Position numbers and translations under genes: made by a program. From positions 1 through 14,204 of the forward strand of contig QMVI01000011.1 of the NCBI GenBank assembly GCA_003661015.1: a stretch of 14,204 nucleotides of DNA. The letters run 5' to 3'. The DNA comes from Methanosarcinales archaeon. GTDB lineage: Archaea; Halobacteriota; Methanosarcinia; DSM-18856; Methermicoccaceae. Of the stretch, positions 6,781 to 13,910 are shown piece by piece (the stretch's first letter is position 1; every line of letters begins with the position of its first letter). The notes under the pieces are model-generated. The model searched no databases. It worked only from the letters and a program-made list of their open reading frames with translations, and was not told the DNA's origin.

Positions 6781-6790
6781 AAGGAGGTGA
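6781..6790 (+). promoter_or_regulatory. Very strong Shine-Dalgarno site of the archaellin gene
   Basis: AAGGAGGTGA is a full-length match to the 16S rRNA 3' end, four bases before ATG 6795. It is the best ribosome binding site in the window, as expected for a major structural protein. Confidence 0.9.
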
Positions 6791-6794
6791 TGAA

Positions 6795-7436
6795 ATGGGC
6801 AAGCAAAATAAGGCACAGGTGGGCATCGGCACCTTGATTATTTTCATAGCAATGGTGCTGGTGGCTGCTGTGGCTGCTGCGGTTCTCATCCAGACATCTG
6901 GGGTGCTGCAGCAGAAAGCATCTCAGACAGGACAGGAAACAGTAAGTGAAGTCTCAAGTGGACTTGAGATCGTAAAGATTCTGGGTTACGACCCCAACGC
7001 TCCGGGTGGAAACATAACAAAACTGGCAATCTATGTCACCCCATCGGCAGCAGTTGAAGACATCGACCTCTCGAAGGCAATGATATCTCTGAGCGATGGT
7101 ACGAACATCAGGGAGTTCATCTACAACTCGAGTTATTTCACAGATGCAGAGGCGACTGGAGTCTCTGACGTGTTTAGTGACAGCTATTACGGTGGAGCAA
7201 ACGAGTTCGGAATAGTTGTGCTGAATGATGCCGACAGTTCGCTCTCTGACTCAACACCAACGCTCAACCAGAACGACAAGGTCTTCCTGACAATCGACCT
7301 CTCTGACAACAGTATGAATCTCTCGACAAGGACCACTGTGACAGGAAGAATACAGCCAGAAGTCGGTGCACCAGCCATCATATCGTTCATAACGCCAACA
7401 GCCTACACTGACAAAGTGATGGAGTTGCAGAGCTGA
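6795..7436 (+). CDS. flaB: Archaellin (flagellin FlaB family), archaellum filament subunit
   Basis: This 213-residue protein has the archaellin N-terminus: a short basic leader MGKQNKA, then QVGIGTLIIFIAMVLVAAVA, the hydrophobic helix that packs the filament core. Prepilin peptidase (FlaK/PibD) should cut between Ala7 and Gln8; most archaellins have Gly there, so Ala at -1 is a mild variant. LIQTSGVLQQKA continues the conserved helix. The outer domain is acidic and Ser/Thr/Asp-rich, with sequons N73-I-T, N111-S-S and N175-L-S for N-glycosylation. The C-terminus is short and Ile/Val-rich, as in the family. It stands alone, with its own promoter and terminator and no other archaellum gene in view. 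The glycosylation operon begins 100 bases downstream. Ends in TGA. Confidence 0.95.
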   Translation: MGKQNKAQVGIGTLIIFIAMVLVAAVAAAVLIQTSGVLQQKASQTGQETVSEVSSGLEIVKILGYDPNAPGGNITKLAIYVTPSAAVEDIDLSKAMISLSDGTNIREFIYNSSYFTDAEATGVSDVFSDSYYGGANEFGIVVLNDADSSLSDSTPTLNQNDKVFLTIDLSDNSMNLSTRTTVTGRIQPEVGAPAIISFITPTAYTDKVMELQS

Positions 7437-7484
7437 GCGAAAGAGGACCAACAAAACAAAAACAATATAGAGAAGAGGAAAGTG

Positions 7485-7508
7485 GGGGCTTCAGCCCCTC
7501 TATTTTTT
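7485..7508 (+). terminator. Hairpin plus T-run terminator after the archaellin gene
   Basis: GGGGC (7486-7490), loop TTCA, GCCCC (7495-7499), then CTATTTTTT. The hairpin lies 49 bases after the archaellin stop, so the archaellin transcript is probably monocistronic. The intervening 7437-7484 is purine-rich and has no gene. Confidence 0.8.
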
Positions 7509-7512
7509 AATA
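7503..7512 (+). promoter_or_regulatory. Putative TATA box of the glycosylation operon
   Basis: TTTTTTAATA follows the terminator stem. Spacing to ATG 7536 is about 28 bases, which predicts a leaderless mRNA; no Shine-Dalgarno precedes the ATG. The T-run of the terminator and this TATA box are the same bases. Confidence 0.4.
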
Positions 7513-7535
7513 TGTTGAGGAGTATTGTCGTGTAA

Positions 7536-8621
7536 ATGCGAGTTGGTTTGTTCACAAGACACTTCACCCACGGAATGGAAGGCGTTCAGAGATGTGTGTA
7601 TGAGATTGCAAAAAGACTTGACTGCACCATCTACACAGATGGAAATGAGGATTAGAGTTGTCTCTATGATGGAATAAGGGTGGTACAGCTCAAAGCAGAT
7701 TCAATCAAAGCGTTTGCCAAGAGAGCATGGGAGATTGCAGATGAAGACGTCATAAACTTCCATGGTAGCACGCTTGGGTGTCTGATTTTCTCACAAGTTT
7801 TCCCAGAAGAGAGAACGGTGCTCACAATACACGATTCAAGAGCAAAATTAACTGAACTCCTGAATCTCAGACCATCTCACTGGAAAGAGGTGGTGAGGCT
7901 TGTAAAACATCCAAACTTTAGGACAAGGTTGATTCCTCTATCCATTATAAAGAGGGCATTTGATAGGAGGCGCATCACAGGTGCAGACTTGTCGTGGATG
8001 AACAAAGCAAATGGGTACGAAATTAAGATGGGTGTCGATACCACGAGATTTGGCTCAGGAGATGGAGAAAAAATCAGAGATGAGCTCGGGATGGATGGAA
8101 AAGTCATAATGTACATGGGGCATGGATATATGTCGAGAGGAGTAGACGACTTGATTAGGGTGCATAAATTCTTCAAGAATGCAGTACTCCTCCTTGTCCT
8201 AAACCCAAAATATCCAACAACCCACCTCGTGAAGATGCTCGAGAAATTACCACCCCAAAGTTATAGAGTAGTGAATGAATTTGTGGATAGGCCTGAAGAC
8301 TATTACAGTGCATCAGATGTTGTCGCCCTTCCGTACAGATACGGAGGAGAGTTGCCACCCTATCCGTTTGTCCTTCTTGAGGCAATGGCATCTGGCAGAA
8401 ATGTCATCACAACTCCCGTGAATGCCATTCCAAAACTAATAAAAGATGGAGAGAATGGACTACTTGTGAAACCATCAAAACCAGACATGCTCAGAAAAGC
8501 TATATCGAGTGCCCTTTCACTGTCTCTTGGAGAAAGAGCGCGAAGAAGTGTGGATGAATTTGACTGGGACATTGTAGCCAGAAAGATGTAGGAAGTGTAT
8601 GAGGAGGTAGAAAATGCATAA
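7536..8621 (+). CDS. GT4-like glycosyltransferase with two in-frame UAG codons
   Basis: Reading UAG as sense gives a 361-residue GT-B glycosyltransferase of normal length; under the standard code it is a 39-residue stub plus a 303-residue fragment starting at a GTG. The N-terminus MRVGLFTRHFTHGMEGVQR is a typical GT4 donor-site opening with the Gly-rich turn, and VYEIAKRL and TIYTD follow. UAG is codon 40 (7653-7655); YDGIRVVQL continues the fold. The C-domain has MGHGYMSRGVDDLI (194-207), ASDVVALPYR and LLEAMASGRNVITTPV, with the nucleotide-sugar Glu at 282; the first Glu of the usual EX7E pair is Pro. UAG codon 352 (8589-8591) is followed by EVYEEVENA-TAA, the usual last helix. TAA at 7533-7535 fixes the start. 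The end overlaps the methyltransferase by 8 bases. Donor and acceptor are unknown. Confidence 0.87.
7653..7655 (+). other. In-frame UAG, glycosyltransferase codon 40 (putative sense codon)
   Basis: TAG between YTDGNED and SCLYDGIRVV. It falls in the variable loop between the second and third strands of the N-terminal Rossmann domain. Without read-through the family's donor-side N-terminus (residues 1-39) is lost. Confidence 0.78.
8589..8591 (+). other. In-frame UAG, glycosyltransferase codon 352 (putative sense codon)
   Basis: TAG between WDIVARKM and EVYEEVENA. GT4 enzymes commonly end in a helix of the form W-x-x-(I/V)-A-x-x-x-x-x-(V/I)-Y-E-E-(V/L), and this sequence matches only if UAG supplies one residue. 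Confidence 0.78.
8601..8608 (+). promoter_or_regulatory. Ribosome binding site of the methyltransferase gene
   Basis: GAGGAGGT lies five bases before ATG 8614, inside the last codons of the read-through glycosyltransferase. It allows coupled translation of the two genes. Confidence 0.8.
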
Positions 8622-9282
8622 GGACATTGCAAAGTTCTTTGATGAATTTTCAGACTATGAGTACCGGGCATTCCAACTCAGCGAAGGGGTCGCTTTTCTG
8701 GGCAGGTTTGAGGAGGAATTCATCAGAGAGCATGTTCGTGGTAAAATTTGTCTTGATGTGGGAATCGGCACAGGCAGACTTTCATCAGTGGTGAGAGAGG
8801 AAGGTATCAAGGTCGTTGGAATGGACATATCTCAAAAGATGGCAAAACAAGCAAGTGAAAAAGGATTTGATGTTGTTCTTGGAAGTGCAGATATGTTGCC
8901 GTTTAAAGAAAACGTATTCGACATGATTGTGTGTGTGAGGGTGCTGAAATATGTCCCAGACTGGAAGAAAGCAATACATGATGCAGGGAAGGTTCTAAAA
9001 AAACATGGATGCTATGTTGTGGAGGTTGCTAACTCATTATCAATTGCCTATTTCGGAAAAAGAAACTACATACTATTCAGAATAGGAGAGGTTGAAAGAA
9101 TAATTGAGGAGAATAAGATGAAGGTGATTGAAAGAAAGTGTGGGGCTCGTCTTCCCTTCATACTCTACATCCACGTTCCACTATGGCTTCTCAAACCAAT
9201 TGAAAAGTTGATGGGGTATTTATTACCGAGATGTTGGCTATCGAGGAGTGTGCTTTTGCTTGCTGAGAAGTATGAAGATTAA
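8614..9282 (+). CDS. Class I SAM-dependent methyltransferase
   Basis: This 222-residue protein is a Rossmann methyltransferase of the ubiE/Methyltransf_11 type. Motif I is LDVGIGTGR (47-55), the ribose-binding acid is D71 in GMDIS, and the adenine-site SADMLPF is at 91-97, followed by DMIVCVRVLKYVPD, where the usual His of the family's VLxHVxD motif is replaced. The C-terminal ~50 residues are hydrophobic and basic (PFILYIHVPLWLLKPIEKLMGYLLP), suggesting contact with the membrane or a lipid-linked substrate. In this operon a sugar or sugar-lipid acceptor is plausible but not shown. It begins 8 bases inside the read-through end of the glycosyltransferase and its own end overlaps the next gene. 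Ends in TAA. Confidence 0.9.
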   Translation: MHKDIAKFFDEFSDYEYRAFQLSEGVAFLGRFEEEFIREHVRGKICLDVGIGTGRLSSVVREEGIKVVGMDISQKMAKQASEKGFDVVLGSADMLPFKENVFDMIVCVRVLKYVPDWKKAIHDAGKVLKKHGCYVVEVANSLSIAYFGKRNYILFRIGEVERIIEENKMKVIERKCGARLPFILYIHVPLWLLKPIEKLMGYLLPRCWLSRSVLLLAEKYED

Positions 9283-12200
9283 AACCGAGATAAAGAAACA
9301 TCGTTATGGACTCCTAATCGTGCTATTCTTCTCTTTATTCGCATGGAGAAATGTGTTAATAGAACCGGGACTTGTGAATTATGGTGATTTCGTTTTTCCT
9401 CTGATTCTCAAGAACTATCTTACCCACACCTATCCACTCTGGAAGGAGCTTTGGAGTTACAACAACTTCCAATTCTTCCCAAGAACTGTTGGATATTCAT
9501 TCATCATGTGGATTGGTTTCCTTCCTCACATGACCCCAGAGATATTTGAGAGAATTTTCCTCATTTTCATCTACTCACTGAGCGGAATTTCGATGTACTC
9601 TGCAACTTATCTTCTCCTTAAAGAGGCCTACCAAGGAGATGAGCGCACTGAGAAACTGATAATGATTGCTTCGATTGCATCTGCAATAATCTACATCAAC
9701 AACCCATATGTTATCAACCATATAGGGCACATTTACCTCAGATATTCGTATGCACTGGGCCCAATGATACTCGTCTCATACATCAAAATGATACATTCTG
9801 AAAAATACATGAAATGGCTTGTGTTATGTGGTTTTCTCATGGCGCTTGCAGCAGGAACGCAACACTGGATTGTCTTTGGTCCATTTCTTGTAGGAGCTTA
9901 TTTCTTCTTTGATCTAATTTTGAGGAGGGAATTGAAGGAAAATATTAAAAGAACAAGCTTACTTGCAATTATATGGCTTGGTTTAGTAGCATACTGGCTC
10001 ATTCCTGTTGTAGAAGTTATCCTGACAAAGGGCTGGGTATTCCCAAAGTACATCCTAAGTGCTGAGAGCATACTCTCTCTCCACTTAAAAACAAATCCAT
10101 ACAATGTATTCACCCTGATGAGTTTTTTCTGGCCCAAGTTCGAGTTTGTTCCATCCGGTATTTTACCAAGAGCATTATGGGTAGCTTCAAGTCTTGTTCT
10201 CCCTATTTCTGCTTTCTTAGCAATAGCAATGAGACCAAAAAGTAAGTTTGTGCTCTTTCTTGCGATTTGTGTCGTCTTATTCACCTACCTCTCACTTGGT
10301 ATGGAAGCCCTCACACCCAAATTTTATTACTGGCTAATCTTCGAAGCACCATACTCTGGACTGTATGGGTGGATGTTCAGAGACCCAAACAAATGGACAC
10401 AATTCCTCACAATGAGCTACGCCTTTTTAAGTGCGTTCTTTGTCGTTGAAATATTCAAAAGAATAGAAGAGGGCAATATAAAGTTGAAGAAAGGTGTTTC
10501 ACTGGGATGTCTCTCTGTTTTAATAGTTGCATCGATGTACTTCGCATGGCCTGGACTTACCGGAGATTTCAATGGACTGATGAGCCCATCCCCTGTGCCA
10601 AAGGAATATGTGGATGCGGTGGATTATCTCGATGAGCATGGAGATAATTACAAAGTCAAGTGGATGCCGGGATATGCAAGCAGATATGCAACATGGAACA
10701 AGAAATGGACAGGGCACTTCGATGTGTTTTCATCTCCCATCCCAGCAATAGGGGATATGATATTCTACAGTCAATATTATTCCATGTATTTATACGATGT
10801 TCTGCTGAGAAATAAAACTTCCAACATAGGGGGACATCTTGCTCCCGCAAACATAAAGTTCATCGTCTTTCACAACGACACAATAGAGATAAGGAACTTT
10901 GGTAAACCTAACGACCCTAAAGTTTTAGAGTCTTTGTTATCCCAGAAAGACATTAAACTCGTTTGGAAGGAAGGGTTCATGTATATCTTTGAGAATGAAA
11001 AGACCTCTCCCCTCCTATACCCCTCTCCAAAAAATTTCTTGGCTATAGGCTCGATAGACCTGATAACATCGATGAATGCTCTCGATGAATTCGATGCAAA
11101 TTCTTCCATTGTATTCATAAACCAGTTACCCACCCTTCCCCCTTCTGAAGCTTTCGATGCGGTTGTGTTTGACTCTGCAGAACCATACTGGGATGCCCTC
11201 GGTTATTTTCTGCCCACTACCTCGCTGGCAGAACACACATCACACTACAACTACAGAACTGGCTGGTCAAGAACAAACTGCTACACCACCACATGGCATA
11301 CACATCTATCGACCTTCAACAGAATAGACCACTGGAACTTTGGATACTATAAAGGACTTGTCCTCACATATGCTGACGGTGCGAAGATGAGTTTTGATAT
11401 TGATGTACCTTCTCTCGACAGATACATCATTGGCATGAGATACTTCCACAACAAGAATGGGGGTGGTATCAGGCTGTACATAGACGGGCAACCCGTCATA
11501 GACGTGAACTCCGAGGGGAACTTAAATGACTTTGTCTGGGCTTTTTCAGATGTTCTGACAATTGATGAGGGGGTACACAGGATAACACTCGAAAATGTAG
11601 AGGGCTTCAACGCTGTGAATGTTATTACAATTGCAAAGACCGAAGAGTATGAGGAAGATAAGAAGAAAATCATGAGATATTTAGAAAACAGACCGAAGAT
11701 ATACTTACTTGAAGCTGAGAGTGATCTTAATTCCATCAACGCCAACATAACCGACTATAATATGAAGTGGAGTCTCGGCAGGGCAGTAGAACTCACAAAT
11801 TACTCAAGAGTAAATGCAGATATCCACATAATAGACACAAACCCAACATACAGACTCGCCCTCAAAGTTGTCTCTGAAGGCTCGATTGTCCATGTGAATG
11901 TGGGGCGGTACTCATATGATTTTGAGGTCAACAATTCCACATGGATATATACACCACCCATGAAGTTGAACGAGCTTACAAGAGTTGAAATATCTGTGAG
12001 CAATAAGGTTTATCTGGACGAGCTTTTGCTGTATTCAACCGAGAATGGTGATGGGATAGAAGACGTAGTTGGTAAGAAAGAAAGTGAAACCAAAGTTGAA
12101 TGGGAGAAAAAAAGTGATACAGAATATCTGGTCCATGTAAAAACTGAAAATCCTTTTTATCTCGTATTTTCAAATGTTTTTGAGCCAAACTGGTATGTTA

Positions 12201-12385
12201 TAATAGATGGTGAGAAAATCAACAACGTCATAACAAACACCTATCTCAATGGGTTCTACATCGATAGAGTTGGGGAGTATTCCTTCACTCTCACATACTA
12301 CCCAGAAAGATTTGCAACATATGGCTGGGGGATAACATTCTTAACCTTGCTGTTCTGTATCTTACTGATATACAGGGAGAGATAA
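9272..12385 (+). CDS. Large GT-C/YfhO-like multi-spanning membrane protein, probable membrane glycosyltransferase
   Basis: The product is about 1037 residues. The first ~435 residues contain about ten or more membrane helices (for example IVLFFSLFAW near the start, GFLMALAAGTQHWIVFGPFLVGAYFFFDL, FVLFLAICVVLFTYLSLG). The first outside loop has NYGDFVFPL, whose Asp is placed like the catalytic acid of GT-C enzymes. A long outside region follows, including a beta-rich, CBM-like part around residues 690-790 with GGGIRLYIDGQPVIDV and EGVHRITLE. The last ~80 residues, EPNWYVIIDGEKI through YSFTLTYYPERFATYGWGI plus one helix, resemble the YfhO C-terminus. GT-C enzymes use polyprenyl-phosphate sugars outside the membrane. 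A GTG at 9248 would add eight residues; ATG 9272 overlaps the methyltransferase stop by 11 bases and is preferred. Ends in TAA. Confidence 0.8.
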   Translation: MKIKTEIKKHRYGLLIVLFFSLFAWRNVLIEPGLVNYGDFVFPLILKNYLTHTYPLWKELWSYNNFQFFPRTVGYSFIMWIGFLPHMTPEIFERIFLIFIYSLSGISMYSATYLLLKEAYQGDERTEKLIMIASIASAIIYINNPYVINHIGHIYLRYSYALGPMILVSYIKMIHSEKYMKWLVLCGFLMALAAGTQHWIVFGPFLVGAYFFFDLILRRELKENIKRTSLLAIIWLGLVAYWLIPVVEVILTKGWVFPKYILSAESILSLHLKTNPYNVFTLMSFFWPKFEFVPSGILPRALWVASSLVLPISAFLAIAMRPKSKFVLFLAICVVLFTYLSLGMEALTPKFYYWLIFEAPYSGLYGWMFRDPNKWTQFLTMSYAFLSAFFVVEIFKRIEEGNIKLKKGVSLGCLSVLIVASMYFAWPGLTGDFNGLMSPSPVPKEYVDAVDYLDEHGDNYKVKWMPGYASRYATWNKKWTGHFDVFSSPIPAIGDMIFYSQYYSMYLYDVLLRNKTSNIGGHLAPANIKFIVFHNDTIEIRNFGKPNDPKVLESLLSQKDIKLVWKEGFMYIFENEKTSPLLYPSPKNFLAIGSIDLITSMNALDEFDANSSIVFINQLPTLPPSEAFDAVVFDSAEPYWDALGYFLPTTSLAEHTSHYNYRTGWSRTNCYTTTWHTHLSTFNRIDHWNFGYYKGLVLTYADGAKMSFDIDVPSLDRYIIGMRYFHNKNGGGIRLYIDGQPVIDVNSEGNLNDFVWAFSDVLTIDEGVHRITLENVEGFNAVNVITIAKTEEYEEDKKKIMRYLENRPKIYLLEAESDLNSINANITDYNMKWSLGRAVELTNYSRVNADIHIIDTNPTYRLALKVVSEGSIVHVNVGRYSYDFEVNNSTWIYTPPMKLNELTRVEISVSNKVYLDELLLYSTENGDGIEDVVGKKESETKVEWEKKSDTEYLVHVKTENPFYLVFSNVFEPNWYVIIDGEKINNVITNTYLNGFYIDRVGEYSFTLTYYPERFATYGWGITFLTLLFCILLIYRER

Positions 12386-12386
12386 G

Positions 12387-13910
12387 ATGACAAAGAGAAG
12401 ATTTGCTCTTTACATACTAACCCTCATCATTCTAATATTCTCGATTCTGACAGTGAATTTTGGGAATCCTCTTGAACTTATTAAACGAACTCAAAGCATT
12501 GAAGAGTATGCTGGAGATACATCTCTGAGTGTGGACCTGATTGATGTGATGTATAGGGTATCTGAAAGACGTTATATCCAAGCGACAGTTAAAGCAGATG
12601 ATAACGCTGTGATTAAGGGAGTGATGATCAACGGGGAGAGAGTATTCACATGGTGTGCAGAGAACCTAACACTTTCAAAGGGAGATGTAGAGAGGATTCT
12701 CATATACTATCCATGGGTGGGGAACGAAAGCTATAGAATTGACATAATAACAGATGATGGCAGGGTCTGGAAAATAACAACAGCCCGCCCAGTGGAGTTT
12801 GAGGTTGCATTTGAACTCTTCGATGTCTGGACAGAAACTTCCACAACCGGAGAGAAGATAATAAAAGCAAATTATTCACTTAAAAGCTCAGGATATTCAA
12901 ACCTCACTGTGATGGCATTTTTCTCAGAATACAACCACAAAGACCTCCCGATTTTCATATTCTATGACCGAAATTTCATGCCAAATCAAACACTTCAAAG
13001 AGCTGATGAAATAAAGAAATGCTGTGAGTACTTTGGATACGATGTAAGAATGATAAACTGGTTAGAACTTGACGATATTGCAACAAAAATGGAACCCTGT
13101 ATTCTCATTTTACTGAATCCACTCATGGATTCAAATGAGACAGAAATCTACGATGCGATTCCTTCTATCATCTCTGACAGAAATGGCAATGGACTCCTAA
13201 AAGATGATTCTGATTATAAGAGGAGCTATCTCTATGATTGGATGATGAAAGGAATGATTTTCATAACGCCTGACTCAACCCAGCCAAACTGGAGAATACT
13301 GTACGAGGATGGAAATGTGGTAGAGACGAGAGACAAACTTGCTTGGAACGATGCAGCGAATATGTTCACGGATGCAGATAAGGCTATTCAAATAGGACGG
13401 GGTTCAGCAGGAACCTCAAGGCCAAAACTGAATATCGAAAAGACGCTTGGATTGAAAACATGGAGAGGAAAGTGGGGATTTTGGGAAGACAGATTGAGGT
13501 CAGAGGGCATAGAATACTACCCATACGGTAGCTTTCTTCTGACTCTGGGAGGAAAGGATTACATCACATACCTGCCTGCCTTCATAAGAGTAGGAGAAGG
13601 TGGTTGGGTCACGATGAGGGATATTAACCTGTCTAAGGACGTCAGTGGTGAGGCAATAGACCTCGCAAAAATCATACTCCATGAGCCATGGAATACGAAC
13701 TGGATTAGAGAAGGATGGAACTACGACAGCGCCAGAAAATTCTACAAGGGAATGGGAGGCAAAATTGAGTTGAACGATACAATCTCTGTCATAATACCAT
13801 CAAATGTCCTAACAGCTAAAACGTACACATTGAGAGTATATCTGACAGCATATAACGAAGATAAAGGAGAATACATTGCTGTGAAGAGATACAAAGAGGT
13901 CGAGATATGA
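12387..13910 (+). CDS. Secreted or membrane-anchored protein of unknown family
   Basis: The product is 507 residues. The N-terminus, MTKRR followed by a ~17-residue hydrophobic stretch to about residue 23, is a signal peptide or signal anchor; no later membrane helix is seen, so the bulk is outside. Residues ~45-185 look beta-rich. Residues ~187-300 alternate strands and helices (LPIFIFYDRNF, ADEIKKCCEYFGYDVRMINW, CILILLNPL) like a Rossmann or flavodoxin fold. DRNGNGLLKDDSD (264-276) resembles a calcium-binding loop. At least eight N-X-S/T sequons are present (N93, N113, N162, N172, N200, N250 and two near the C-terminus). I do not recognise the family. It starts two bases after the GT-C gene's TAA, with GGGAGAG as ribosome binding site, and overlaps the flippase start, so it likely works with both. 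Ends in TGA. Confidence 0.82.
   Translation: MTKRRFALYILTLIILIFSILTVNFGNPLELIKRTQSIEEYAGDTSLSVDLIDVMYRVSERRYIQATVKADDNAVIKGVMINGERVFTWCAENLTLSKGDVERILIYYPWVGNESYRIDIITDDGRVWKITTARPVEFEVAFELFDVWTETSTTGEKIIKANYSLKSSGYSNLTVMAFFSEYNHKDLPIFIFYDRNFMPNQTLQRADEIKKCCEYFGYDVRMINWLELDDIATKMEPCILILLNPLMDSNETEIYDAIPSIISDRNGNGLLKDDSDYKRSYLYDWMMKGMIFITPDSTQPNWRILYEDGNVVETRDKLAWNDAANMFTDADKAIQIGRGSAGTSRPKLNIEKTLGLKTWRGKWGFWEDRLRSEGIEYYPYGSFLLTLGGKDYITYLPAFIRVGEGGWVTMRDINLSKDVSGEAIDLAKIILHEPWNTNWIREGWNYDSARKFYKGMGGKIELNDTISVIIPSNVLTAKTYTLRVYLTAYNEDKGEYIAVKRYKEVEI

Noticed and set aside
7680..8591. A 303-residue glycosyltransferase starting at GTG 7680
   Set aside because: It lacks the N-terminal strand and glycine turn that are encoded upstream in frame from ATG 7536, has no good ribosome binding site, and stops at a UAG that is followed by the family's final helix.
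2088..8591. A local pyrrolysine-insertion RNA element (PYLIS-like hairpin) after each UAG
   Set aside because: The sequences just after the four UAGs share no visible common stem or motif, so genome-wide decoding fits better than a local signal; a folding program was not available.
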